From: Hemicentrotus pulcherrimus
Lineage: Eukaryota; Echinodermata; Echinoidea; Camarodonta; Strongylocentrotidae
DNA length: 64,000 bases
NCBI GenBank assembly: GCA_003118195.1
Contig: BEXV01001444.1
Location: 1-64,000 of the forward strand
Direction of reading: 5' to 3'
In this document: piece by piece, positions 61,001-64,000 of the stretch
Layout: each line of letters begins with the position of its first letter
How positions within the stretch are numbered: position 1 is the stretch's first letter
Program-made: the position numbers and the translations under genes
Notes under the pieces: model-generated
The model's database searches: none
What the model saw: only the letters and a program-made list of their open reading frames with translations
What the model was told of the DNA's origin: nothing

Positions 61001-63385
61001 AGGGAGAAAGGTATTTACACTGATGAGGCTGCCCTGTGTAAACAAGACATACATGTATTATTATTATCATTATTAAAATTATTAATTTAAAGGTTTGTAC
61101 AGCGAAATACATGTGGTGTGCCCAGGAACTTATGAATAAGGTGTATGATTAATCATACAGTGTAGATGTAGATGTTTCTGATATTTTAGATGTGTTATTG
61201 TCTACATGTACACTAAATTTATGTCTATCTTGTTCAACTTCATCCAGACTACTCCTCTTGCAATGTCCACTACATCATTTCTAAGGCGAGGGGCAACACC
61301 CCTAGCGACGGTATCTACTCAGTCAAGATCGGCGCAAATGTGAACGATGTCTACTGTGACATGACTAGGGATGGCGGGGGATGGACCCTCGTTCTCACTC
61401 AAGCAAGCGCTAGTGGCTGGTCCGCTTTAACCACGATATTACGCAATCTGAACAGTCCTTCGCTCACTTCTGACTATTCCATCCTCTCGAAGGCTGACAC
61501 TATCAAGGACTCTGGAAAGGGCAATACCTTTAAGGTATGGATAAGGACACTTTGCATAGCCGAGTGAAACAAACGGCGGGGTGTCACAGTTCACTGTTGT
61601 CACACATAAAAGTCCTAGCTAGTGCACATGTATTATTCAATAATAATAACAGCTAGCACTTAGAATTTTCCAAGTACAGTGTACATGTAATGTGACTACA
61701 GTATATCACAGCATTAACAGAATAAATAATACTTGATATTGAATTAAACGGATGAGGACATTTTGCATTTTAACTTGTTACAGGCTGTGGGAGTCGAGTG
61801 AAACAAACGGCGGGCTGCCACAGTCAAATTTTGTCACACATACATGTACAAGCACTAGTGCACATGTATTATTCAATTATGATAACAACTAGCACTTACA
61901 GGTAGTATTCTTTAAGTACATGTAGTGTGACCATATCACAGCATTTACAAAACAAATATTACTAGATATTGGATTAAAATTAAACTAAGTAAAAATCAAA
62001 GAGATGAAAAGAAAAGGGGTTTAGATATATTGGGAAGAGATATGTTTTCAAGAATTCCTTGAATTGGTCTGTAAAATAAGCTGATTTGATGAAAGGTGGG
62101 ATATTTTGTCCATTCTTTGGATGCAGTTCAAGTAATTGTGTGATCACCAGCTTTGCTTCAAGTCTTTGGTATAGTTGAAAGAAAAGGGTCCCTAGAAGAG
62201 AGAGTTTTGCTAAAAAATTGACGCAGTCCAGGGTTTCAACCCATGGTGAATTATGAATCTGTAACGCATGTCCTATCTGTGAATTTTTGAATGTTATCAG
62301 TGAAGTCTAGAACCTTAATAGGTTTCTTTGCATAATTTGAATACGAGGGTATTCAAATTATGAAAAGAAACCTATTAACGTTATAGACTTCACTGTCAGA
62401 CAGATAAAGTCATATTTTGTGCATAATTGTACCCAGGAAGTAGCATAATCATGTACTTTTAAGAATGCTATCAGTTGCCTGATGATCGATGGCAACCATG
62501 TTCAATTAGTCTGCCTTATTCAATATATATTTTTGCTCTGCCTAGGCATTGAGCACTGTCTGGAACGATAGAGCCAAACATATGGATCATATATAAAGCA
62601 TATAAAACACAGAGCAAGTGTGTAACATCATATTAAAGAAATATTATTACCAGAATTGTATAAGTTAAGTTTATTAATTCCATCTTAATACATGTATCAT
62701 TCTTTACCATTTCAGTATCGCTTGGAGTCTATTGAGAGAGGGCGATGGGGTGGCCTCTGGGAGGTGCCTGCCAACTACAGCTTCACAAATAGCGACAGTT
62801 CCCAGGTCTCCACCTTGGTTGAGATGTTTGATGCCTGGCGTGCGGACAACTCCTCTCTGCAGCACATCATGCCCTGGCTCACGTCTGACGATCATGCTCT
62901 TCTCCGCGCTCACAACAACACGGGCACCACGTCTCACTGGGCGGGGACCATCGTCTGTGACTGTGCCGACCTGACCTGGAGTCCATACACAAGCTGGTAC
63001 GCCGCAGACGAGGAGCCCACAACTATGATGCCAACTACAACCATGGCCGCAACGACAACCATGGAGGCACTTACAACGATGGCTGCAACTACAACCGTGG
63101 CTGCAACTACAAAGATGGCGGCAACTACGACGATGGCGGGAACTACGATGTCAGGGGGGACAACGCAATCCGGAGTGACCACCCAGGCCAGTGGAGGAAG
63201 TCGCAGGAAGCGTGACATAGACACGGCAAGAGAGGGAGACGAGGACTTTGAAGATTTCAAGTATGTGTACCGGATTGGAGAACAGGAGATGAAGAAACTT
63301 GAGAATGTCCTGTTGTCCAGAAGAAGGAGGTCTACTGTAGTCACCTTTGGCACTGTGTGGTACTGGCTACGAGAAGATCACCATG
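23516..63385 (+). CDS. Giant mosaic PAN/discoidin/EGF/CTLD/TSP1/F-lectin/Link gene
   Basis: 34 exons join in phase (7,636 nt, about 2,545 codons) and the gene continues past the right edge. Approximate residues: signal peptide 1-24, PAN 25-107, F5/8C 108-273, three EGF 274-391, CTLD and TSP1 alternating five times 392-1405, TSP1 6-10 to 1709, F-type lectin 1710-1853, Link-like 1854-1946, F5/8C 1947-2094, degenerate TSP1 to 2146, PAN to 2226, fibrinogen-like then Thr-rich stalk with RRKR and RRRR sites. It is extracellular; adhesion, matrix or immune recognition is inferred from the modules. Five exons carry one in-frame stop each (codons about 73, 855, 1194, 1749, 2209), so a full product needs those bases to be wrong, polymorphic, edited or recoded. 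No frameshift or lost splice site was seen. A 944-N gap and an N inside CTLD5 limit certainty. Confidence 0.8.
23549..25511. other. Intron 1 of the mosaic gene
   Basis: CT-rich microsatellite at 24262-24445; otherwise AT-rich. An open frame near 24814-25083 shows no domain. Confidence 0.45.
25512..25551 (+). CDS. Mosaic gene exon 2: end of signal peptide
   Basis: 40 nt, phase 0 to 1: [13 protein letters not shown]. With exon 1 this makes a clear signal peptide, likely cleaved after GLAA. Confidence 0.7.
25810..25885. repeat. (GA)n-rich tract
   Basis: GAGAGA simple sequence in intron 2. Confidence 0.85.
25963..26211 (+). CDS. Mosaic gene exon 3: PAN/Apple domain with in-frame TAA
   Basis: 249 nt, phase 1 to 1. 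[34 protein letters not shown], then TAA at 26106-26108, then [15 protein letters not shown]. The CxxxC..CxxF..CxL pattern is that of PAN modules, and the second PAN ([15 protein letters not shown]) aligns across the stop, which occupies a position expected to hold an aromatic or polar residue. As read, the protein would end after 72 residues. Confidence 0.75.
26392..26435. repeat. (ATT)n microsatellite
   Basis: ATT repeats in intron 3. Confidence 0.9.
26786..26979 (+). CDS. Mosaic gene exon 4: F5/8C (discoidin) part 1
   Basis: 194 nt, phase 1 to 0. [40 protein letters not shown], then EWIQ/gtgagt. The opening Cys, 'PLGLEDG.I'-like start, ARLN-like RLN and W of discoidin domains are all visible. 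Confidence 0.85.
27010..27164. mobile_element. 155-bp MITE with 9-bp target duplication (Mutator-like)
   Basis: Ends CAGAGCCATCTATA and its inverse TATAGATGGCTCTG; inverted similarity extends about 35 bp. GGGTGTAAT occurs exactly on both sides (27001-27009 and 27165-27173). A 9-bp duplication is typical of Mutator-like elements. Confidence 0.8.
27165..28274. other. Rest of intron 4
   Basis: A CAATTTCAATTTCAAATTTATTC stretch near 27590-27620 looks like the 3' tail of a non-LTR element in reverse. Otherwise unremarkable. Confidence 0.4.
28275..28439 (+). CDS. Mosaic gene exon 5: F5/8C part 2
   Basis: 165 nt, phase 0 to 0. [36 protein letters not shown]: the VDL.....GV.TQG and YxLxYS...W..Y core of discoidin. 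Confidence 0.88.
28993..29131 (+). CDS. Mosaic gene exon 6: F5/8C part 3
   Basis: 139 nt, phase 0 to 1. [36 protein letters not shown]: the FxGN..N...V.N.L...ARxIRLxPxxW..xxxLRxExxGC ending of F5/8C. Confidence 0.88.
29479..29694 (+). CDS. Mosaic gene exon 7: EGF1 and most of EGF2
   Basis: 216 nt, phase 1 to 1. EGF1: [29 protein letters not shown]2: [37 protein letters not shown]2 has a calcium-binding start (xxDEC) and the CxDxxxxYxC pattern that allows Asp/Asn hydroxylation. Its last Cys comes from exon 8. Confidence 0.9.
30175..30299. mobile_element. Foldback MITE, GGGCAGCGTTTCATGAAAC ends
   Basis: Arms of about 60 bp: the left arm ends CCCATTGAAACGC and the right begins GCATTTCAATGGG. 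The ends read GGGCAGCGTTTCA and GAGACGCTGCCC. Confidence 0.85.
32003..32240 (+). mobile_element. Second type of tRNA-derived SINE
   Basis: AGTTGGCTCAGTCAGTAC resembles box A and CTGGTTCGATTTCGACCC resembles box B with a small insertion. A GC-rich unrelated body follows. Different from the SINE at 12040. Confidence 0.55.
32836..32973 (+). CDS. Mosaic gene exon 8: end of EGF2 and EGF3
   Basis: 138 nt, phase 1 to 1. GTHC closes EGF2. [35 protein letters not shown] is a calcium-binding type EGF with CQNGGTC, the O-fucosylation pattern. Confidence 0.9.
33720..34118 (+). CDS. Mosaic gene exon 9: CTLD1
   Basis: 399 nt, phase 1 to 1. [64 protein letters not shown] give the six-cysteine long-form C-type lectin fold. 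EPN/QPD is absent and WND is replaced by VWQNVDC, so standard calcium-dependent sugar binding is unlikely. Confidence 0.92.
34119..35588. other. Intron 9 with relic of exon 9
   Basis: 34562-34640 repeats the end of exon 9 and the following intron bases (GCATCTGTGAACAAGA, GGAGTTGTGCTCCATTATAT). A dispersed repeat at 34172-34560 recurs at about 51822-52060. A GTTCCATAAAACTTG foldback MITE spans 34788-34918. Confidence 0.6.
34788..34918. mobile_element. Foldback MITE, GTTTCATAAAAC family
   Basis: CTGTTCCATAAAACTTGTTATCAATAA-type left end and TATCGAGTTTCATGAAACAGGGCCC right end. Confidence 0.65.
35589..35765 (+). CDS. Mosaic gene exon 10: TSP1-1
   Basis: 177 nt, phase 1 to 1. [43 protein letters not shown]: six cysteines, WxxW mannosylation pattern. 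CSVAC lacks the Ser/Thr needed for O-fucose. Confidence 0.92.
36309..36761 (+). CDS. Mosaic gene exon 11: CTLD2
   Basis: 453 nt, phase 1 to 1. [58 protein letters not shown]. No EPN/QPD or WND. Several N-glycosylation sites (NET, NLT, NVT). Confidence 0.92.
37104..37274 (+). CDS. Mosaic gene exon 12: TSP1-2
   Basis: 171 nt, phase 1 to 1. [44 protein letters not shown]. Six cysteines; CNSTCGSG fits O-fucosylation. Confidence 0.93.
37415..37733. mobile_element. Foldback MITE with ACCATTGATGG arms
   Basis: GGGCCCCGTTGCACAAAACTTACC at the left and GGTAAGTTTTATGCAACAAGGCC at the right, with inverted GCCATCAATGGTAACTACCAT segments. The centre is about 170 bp and includes a G-run. Confidence 0.75.
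38253..38690 (+). CDS. Mosaic gene exon 13: CTLD3 with in-frame TAG
   Basis: 438 nt, phase 1 to 1. [34 protein letters not shown], then TAG at 38441-38443 after RLEES, then [45 protein letters not shown]. The domain is complete on both sides of the stop. No sugar-binding motifs. Confidence 0.85.
38691..39358. other. Intron 13, homologous to intron 11
   Basis: 38740-38945 matches 36798-36985 (GCGCAAGTC, CTC(G/A)CAAACAATGCC, TGTTCA, AGCAATTTTCTAGGTGTAA). The introns after CTLD2 and CTLD3 are therefore diverged copies of one duplicated segment. Confidence 0.7.
39359..39529 (+). CDS. Mosaic gene exon 14: TSP1-3
   Basis: 171 nt, phase 1 to 1. [44 protein letters not shown]. Six cysteines; CDTTCGNG fits O-fucosylation. 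Confidence 0.93.
39526..39800. repeat. About 137-bp tandem duplication at the exon 14 donor
   Basis: GATGTTGGTATG(T/C)T(A/G)TGCCCA is followed by the same TACCTTT..AACAGTCT..CCTGTAT..AAAGACTGC series in two copies. The second carries a relic of the exon end and donor. Confidence 0.8.
39880..40170. repeat. Duplicated block around a single N at 40023
   Basis: GGAAGCTACAGCAGTCTTGC through TTTAGACTTTGAAGG and a G-run occurs before the N (to 40022) and again after it (40030-40169). Two haplotypes joined at a homopolymer is the simplest reading. Confidence 0.8.
40207..40354. mobile_element. Foldback MITE, GTTTCACAAA family, CAG flanks
   Basis: GGGGGGTGTTTCACAAAACTTG..AAGGCTTTGTGAAATGCCCCC with CAG directly outside both ends. 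Confidence 0.75.
40465..40911 (+). CDS. Mosaic gene exon 15: CTLD4
   Basis: 447 nt, phase 1 to 1. [65 protein letters not shown]. No EPN/QPD or WND. Confidence 0.92.
41270..41360 (+). pseudogene. Relic of a TSP1 exon 3' half
   Basis: Reads [20 protein letters not shown], nearly the same as [18 protein letters not shown] of exon 16 downstream. The front half and splice sites are missing. It marks a duplicated exon that decayed. Confidence 0.8.
41614..41784 (+). CDS. Mosaic gene exon 16: TSP1-4 with in-frame TGA at Cys5
   Basis: 171 nt, phase 1 to 1. [39 protein letters not shown] (41763-41765), VDRCPV. Sister domains read [10 protein letters not shown] and [10 protein letters not shown], so TGA stands exactly where the fifth cysteine belongs. 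Confidence 0.88.
42615..42772 (+). CDS. Mosaic gene exon 17: CTLD5 first half
   Basis: 158 nt, phase 1 to 0. [34 protein letters not shown], ends TELDE/gtatga. The only CTLD here split by an intron. Confidence 0.9.
42773..44079. other. Intron 17, copy A, with exon fragments and SINE
   Basis: 42880-42930 and 43005-43060 repeat the end of exon 17 (ACATCTTCTCTACAT.AATAAC...GAGTTTGA). 43725-43895 is the 3' half of the window's SINE family with an ATT tail; it is missing from the matching intron at 44331-45165. Confidence 0.7.
44080..44238 (+). CDS. Duplicate copy of CTLD5 second half, cut at N
   Basis: [27 protein letters not shown] and then N at 44239. Almost the same as 45166-45324 (about 7% different, mostly silent). 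Probably the other haplotype rather than an extra exon. Confidence 0.85.
44240..44330 (+). CDS. Duplicate copy of CTLD5 first half, 5' cut at N
   Basis: Starts inside the exon at the N ([20 protein letters not shown]) and ends TELDE/gtataa. It matches 42682-42772. The upstream part and acceptor are missing, as expected from a join of two haplotypes. Confidence 0.85.
45166..45439 (+). CDS. Mosaic gene exon 18: CTLD5 second half
   Basis: 274 nt, phase 0 to 1. [62 protein letters not shown]. No EPN/QPD or WND. Confidence 0.9.
45455..45635. mobile_element. SINE 3' fragment with ATT tail
   Basis: TTTGCCACTCCCAACCCAGGTG, GGAGCGCCTTGAGCACAATG, ATATAAATATCCAATATTATT: body and tail of the SINE family. 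Confidence 0.55.
46063..46245 (+). CDS. Mosaic gene exon 19: TSP1-5
   Basis: 183 nt, phase 1 to 1. [40 protein letters not shown]. Six cysteines, with a 4-residue insertion after the second. Confidence 0.93.
46246..47059. other. Intron 19
   Basis: No repeat family or exon that I can name. Confidence 0.4.
47060..47266 (+). CDS. Mosaic gene exon 20: TSP1-6, expanded
   Basis: 207 nt, phase 1 to 1. [15 protein letters not shown], then a long loop [42 protein letters not shown]. Longer than its sisters and with only one Trp of the WxxW series. Confidence 0.88.
47300..47449. mobile_element. Foldback MITE, GTTTCATAAAAC family, CAG flanks
   Basis: GACCCTGTTTCATAAAACTTG..AAGTTTTATGATACGGGGCCC with CAG outside each end. 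It inserted about 35 bp after the exon 20 donor. Confidence 0.75.
48047..48217 (+). CDS. Mosaic gene exon 21: TSP1-7
   Basis: 171 nt, phase 1 to 1. [42 protein letters not shown]. Six cysteines; CNVTCGSG fits O-fucosylation. Confidence 0.92.
48188..48608. repeat. About 225-bp tandem duplication over the exon 21 donor
   Basis: The end of exon 21 and its intron (TGCACCAAATTACCTTGC, CT-rich run, TTCTGAATGCATAATAAAATC) occur at 48188-48388 and again at 48413-48608. The second exon relic has a C in place of G (TTGCCCAAGTAATG). Confidence 0.85.
48750..48850 (+). mobile_element. LINE remnant, end of reverse transcriptase ORF
   Basis: [12 protein letters not shown] in one frame and [15 protein letters not shown] in the next: the WNxLP..FK..xKTHLF ending of non-LTR ORF2, frameshifted. 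Confidence 0.6.
48966..49139 (+). CDS. Mosaic gene exon 22: TSP1-8
   Basis: 174 nt, phase 1 to 1. [43 protein letters not shown]. WxxWxxW is complete. Confidence 0.93.
49214..49372. mobile_element. Foldback MITE with TTACGATTGAT arms
   Basis: GGCCCAGTCTTACAAAGAGTT..AGCTCTTTGTTATGCAGGGCC, CAG flanks, internal inverted GCGCAAGT/ACTTGCGC-like motifs. A related piece lies at 60600-60710. Confidence 0.65.
49373..50041. other. Rest of intron 22
   Basis: AT-rich; nothing recognised. Confidence 0.4.
50042..50221 (+). CDS. Mosaic gene exon 23: TSP1-9
   Basis: 180 nt, phase 1 to 1. [42 protein letters not shown]: the most typical TSP1 here. Confidence 0.93.
50231..50525. mobile_element. Long foldback MITE 9 bp after a splice donor
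   Basis: CAGGGGGGTGTTTCACAAAGATCCTAAGTTGAACTT at the left and its near-perfect inverse at the right. A close relative lies at 55105-55421. Only gtaagatat separates it from exon 23. Confidence 0.85.
50760..50960 (+). mobile_element. LINE remnant, end of reverse transcriptase ORF
   Basis: [18 protein letters not shown] and [17 protein letters not shown] follow the SNFG.R.F....LW..LP..IR.A.TL..FKK order of non-LTR ORF2 ends, with the WNxLP part damaged. Confidence 0.5.
51072..51251 (+). CDS. Mosaic gene exon 24: TSP1-10
   Basis: 180 nt, phase 1 to 1. [43 protein letters not shown]. Six cysteines; Asn replaces the O-fucose Ser/Thr. Confidence 0.92.
51252..52138. other. Intron 24
   Basis: An (ACATGT)n stretch follows the donor. 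51822-52060 is the second copy of the dispersed repeat at 34172-34560 (CAGGAACCCCATGA, ATTACACCATATCACAGA, CTGATAACAC). Confidence 0.6.
52139..52366 (+). CDS. Mosaic gene exon 25: F-type lectin part 1, in-frame TGA
   Basis: 228 nt, phase 1 to 1. [32 protein letters not shown] (52255-52257), [30 protein letters not shown]. PWWxVDLG..Y.V and RxD are fucolectin hallmarks. The family usually has CxHT where this reads stop-I-E-T, so the stop replaces a cysteine and Glu the fucose-binding His. Confidence 0.85.
52367..53173. other. Intron 25
   Basis: G-rich runs near 52485-52545 and 52898-52920; otherwise AT-rich. Confidence 0.4.
53174..53377 (+). CDS. Mosaic gene exon 26: F-type lectin part 2
   Basis: 204 nt, phase 1 to 1. 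[46 protein letters not shown](L/V)SI....L..CEV.V is the F-type lectin ending. Confidence 0.85.
53455..53760 (-). mobile_element. tRNA-derived SINE, reverse orientation
   Basis: On the minus strand: GTCGTGGTTGAGTGGTTTAA (box A-like), AGGGTTTTGAATCCCGAC (box B-like), CTACTCTCCACCCAGGTA, GGCTGGAATGCTCCCC. Same body as the SINE at 12040. Confidence 0.75.
53818..53971. mobile_element. Diverged CAGTCAAACCTG MITE
   Basis: CAGTCAAACCTG and CAGGCTTGACTG ends and a GGCCACATTTTGTG interior, like the element at 20181-20354. Flanks are degraded. Confidence 0.6.
54009..54245. mobile_element. SINE fragment
   Basis: CTACATTTGCCACTTCATACCCAGG through GAGTGGAGATGGTGCTCACATTTTGTGCG to a CTTTATAAATCTAGATTATTAT tail: body and tail of the SINE family. 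Confidence 0.5.
54589..54867 (+). CDS. Mosaic gene exon 27: Link (Xlink)-like domain
   Basis: 279 nt, phase 1 to 1. [76 protein letters not shown]. This follows the Link fold: F..A...C...GA.(L/M)AT...L......G...C..GW..(D)G.V......C...G..........W.V.C. Link domains bind hyaluronan in vertebrate matrix proteins; binding here is untested. The usual Leu after GW is Ala. Confidence 0.8.
55105..55421. mobile_element. Long foldback MITE, sister of 50231-50525
   Basis: GGGGGTGTTTCACAAAGATCC and GGATCTTTGTGAAACACCCCC ends, CAG flanks, same interior (GGCATAAAATGTTGATTCAAATCATTCATATTTT). Confidence 0.85.
55597..55754 (+). CDS. Mosaic gene exon 28: F5/8C-2 part 1
   Basis: 158 nt, phase 1 to 0, as in exon 4. 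[34 protein letters not shown]/gttagt: the I.AS......G...A.L....W.P...D..EWL.V start of discoidin. Confidence 0.82.
55760..56560. repeat. (ATTC/ATTTGTTC)n tetranucleotide tract
   Basis: About 800 bp of diverged TTCATTCATTTGTTCATTC repeats, with a repeated block GAATGGGGGAA(C/T)ATTTGAC..CTTGTCAAA at 56385-56415 and 56569-56598. Confidence 0.85.
56736..56876 (+). CDS. Mosaic gene exon 29: F5/8C-2 part 2
   Basis: 141 nt, phase 0 to 0. [33 protein letters not shown]: a clear discoidin core. Confidence 0.88.
56940..57080 (+). mobile_element. LINE remnant, end of reverse transcriptase ORF
   Basis: [20 protein letters not shown] and, after a shift, [20 protein letters not shown]: non-LTR ORF2 C-terminus. 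Confidence 0.6.
57327..57471 (+). CDS. Mosaic gene exon 30: F5/8C-2 part 3
   Basis: 145 nt, phase 0 to 1. [43 protein letters not shown]. The V...L.....R(Y/F)VRV.P..W....S.R...YG ending. No closing Cys is seen. Confidence 0.82.
57653..58596. other. Assembly gap (944 N)
   Basis: It lies in the intron between F5/8C-2 and TSP1-11 and could hide a phase 1 to 1 exon. Confidence 0.95.
58728..58800 (+). mobile_element. tRNA-like SINE head
   Basis: TTGGTGGAAGAGTCGCTGCC and GGCAGGTTCAGATCCCGCTGG resemble boxes A and B of a tRNA-derived SINE. Not a usable tRNA gene: no closed acceptor stem was seen. Confidence 0.45.
58957..59112 (+). CDS. Mosaic gene exon 31: TSP1-11, truncated
   Basis: 156 nt, phase 1 to 1. 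[33 protein letters not shown], then [10 protein letters not shown] with no fifth or sixth cysteine. Either degenerate or using a wrong 3' end. Confidence 0.8.
59885..60043. mobile_element. Near-perfect foldback MITE, ACCATTGATGG type
   Basis: GGGCCCCGTTTCATAAAACTTACC and GGTAAGTTTTATGAAACGGGGCCC are exact inverses. The arms extend to nearly the full element. Confidence 0.9.
60323..60562 (+). CDS. Mosaic gene exon 32: PAN-2 with in-frame TAG
   Basis: 240 nt, phase 1 to 1. [53 protein letters not shown] (60508-60510), [17 protein letters not shown]. The PAN cysteines C..C..C..C are intact and the YDYYEL ending matches DSHYYTKL of PAN-1. Confidence 0.82.
60563..61247. other. Intron 32
   Basis: 60600-60710 is a weaker foldback element (AGAGTTATGATTGATC..GATCAATCAAAAGGCTTTATAA). 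60990-61060 repeats GCAGGGCCCTCAGGGAGAA..GATGAGGCTGCC, also seen at 56616-56670. Confidence 0.5.
61248..61534 (+). CDS. Mosaic gene exon 33: fibrinogen-like domain part 1
   Basis: 287 nt, phase 1 to 0. [32 protein letters not shown], ending GNTFK/gtatgg. SDGxYxxxxG..[16 protein letters not shown] is the N-terminal signature of fibrinogen C-terminal/intelectin-type domains. Confidence 0.88.
61535..62715. other. Intron 33 with tandem duplication and hairpin
   Basis: About 210 bp (GAGTGAAACAAACGGCGGG to AATATTACT) occurs twice (61545-61745, 61790-61985). An inverted repeat with about 60-bp arms lies at 62281-62407. Confidence 0.75.
62716..63385 (+). CDS. Mosaic gene exon 34: fibrinogen-like end, Thr stalk, two furin sites
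   Basis: 670 nt, phase 0 to 1. [18 protein letters not shown] and [15 protein letters not shown] finish the fibrinogen-like part. [15 protein letters not shown] and [10 protein letters not shown] lead into a Thr-rich stretch of [13 protein letters not shown] repeats. SRRKR/DID and SRRRR/STV are two furin-type sites 39 residues apart, with an acidic, Lys-bearing segment between ([19 protein letters not shown]). The gene goes on to the right after CACCATG/gtaagt. Confidence 0.85.
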
Positions 63386-63436
63386 GTAAGTTGACCTTTA
63401 ACCCTCATACCCATATGCCCCGGTAAATCACCCTCG

Positions 63437-63572
63437 TCCCCGCTGCATAAAACTTACCATTGGTGGTAACTTTGCCATCATTGGCAACTACCAATGTAAC
63501 TCAACAGCCAATCAAAATCAAGGTTTCCATGGTAGTTACCGTTGATGTCAAAGCTACCATCAATGGTAAGTT
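63437..63572. mobile_element. Foldback MITE, ACCATTGATGG type
   Basis: GCATAAAACTTACCATTGGTGG and CCATCAATGGTAAGTTTTGTGC ends. Confidence 0.7.
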
Positions 63573-63580
63573 TTGTGCAA

Positions 63581-63793
63581 TCACTATGAACATGACTGAC
63601 AAAAAAGCGGACAAAATATACAGTTCCTCAGGTAGACAAAGGAACATCCCTTCACTGCTATTATGTAAAAAGGTGAATATGCATGTGACACCTGTTCTAC
63701 ACATTTTTACATAATAGCAGTGAAGGGATGTTCCTTTGTGATACCTTAGGAACTGTATATTTTGTCCGCTTTCTTTGTTAGTCGTGTTCATAG
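63581..63793. repeat. Inverted repeat with about 90-bp arms
   Basis: CTATGAACATGACTGACAAA at the left and its inverse at the right. The arms include GGAACATCCCTTCACTGC and its inverse, and the loop is about 30 bp. It has no GTTTCA ends, so it is a separate element. Confidence 0.85.
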
Positions 63794-64000
63794 TGAATGG
63801 AGCCCAGAGCATGATAAGCATAAAGGGCTTCAGATTTCTGTATCTTATAGAATACAAATAAGTGAGTATGCTTAGGATTTCTGTTGTTGGCAGGCACTTT
63901 TGTCCTCAACCATACTTGCCATCCACATACATAAAATGTTTTTACAAAGAAGCACACATGTACACTCTTATATGTGAACAAGTTCTTAATATCCTAGTCA

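Noticed and set aside
1..64000. CRISPR arrays, bacterial operons, riboswitches, phage or insertion sequences
   Set aside because: Introns, SINEs, MITEs and animal extracellular domains show this is animal nuclear DNA; no such features were seen.

Overview
This is a window of animal nuclear DNA: AT-rich, full of introns, with short exons bounded by GT..AG splice sites, many diverged transposon copies, microsatellites, runs of N and several one-base N joins. The gene content is extracellular modules joined mostly by phase-1 introns: CCP/Sushi, EGF, C-type lectin, thrombospondin type 1, F-type lectin, Link, discoidin, PAN and fibrinogen-like. This, with tRNA-derived SINEs and many foldback MITEs, fits a marine invertebrate deuterostome, most likely an echinoderm such as a sea urchin. 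That assignment is inference. Exon borders were read by eye from splice sites, frame and family patterns; no transcript was available.

Layout. (1) 1-3460: the start of a minus-strand gene, with a signal-peptide exon at 3397-3460 and an EGF-like exon ending near 902. Its intron holds a perfect 43-bp palindrome. (2) 3461-8262: intergenic repeats. (3) 8263-20615, plus strand: a ten-exon gene whose exons join into an open frame of 724 codons. It encodes a signal peptide, six CCP domains (one more could sit in a 437-N gap), a Ser/Thr-rich stalk with internal repeats, one membrane helix and a 39-residue tail with two tyrosines. Two decayed copies of the last exon lie just downstream. (4) 20616-23515: spacer. 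(5) 23516-63385 and beyond the right edge, plus strand: a very large mosaic gene. I place 34 exons (7,636 coding nt, about 2,545 codons) in consistent phase: signal peptide, PAN, F5/8C, three EGF, five CTLD-TSP1 pairs, five more TSP1, F-type lectin, Link-like, F5/8C, degenerate TSP1, PAN, fibrinogen-like domain, and a Thr-rich stalk with two furin-type sites.

The main puzzle is the mosaic gene. Its splice sites, phases and cysteine patterns are intact over 34 exons, yet five exons each carry one in-frame stop (TAA, TAG, TGA, TGA, TAG). Both TGA codons stand where the family has a disulphide cysteine. Frameshifts, usual in decayed genes, were not seen. It may be a young pseudogene or null allele, a consensus with base errors, or a gene using recoding or editing.

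All five C-type lectin domains lack the standard EPN/QPD and WND sugar/calcium motifs, and the F-type lectin domain lacks two of its three fucose-binding residues. The protein therefore looks like an adhesive or immune scaffold built from lectin folds rather than a classical lectin. Several one-base N joins sit on homopolymers or between two near-identical copies of one exon pair, so part of the repetition is probably haplotype duplication in the assembly.
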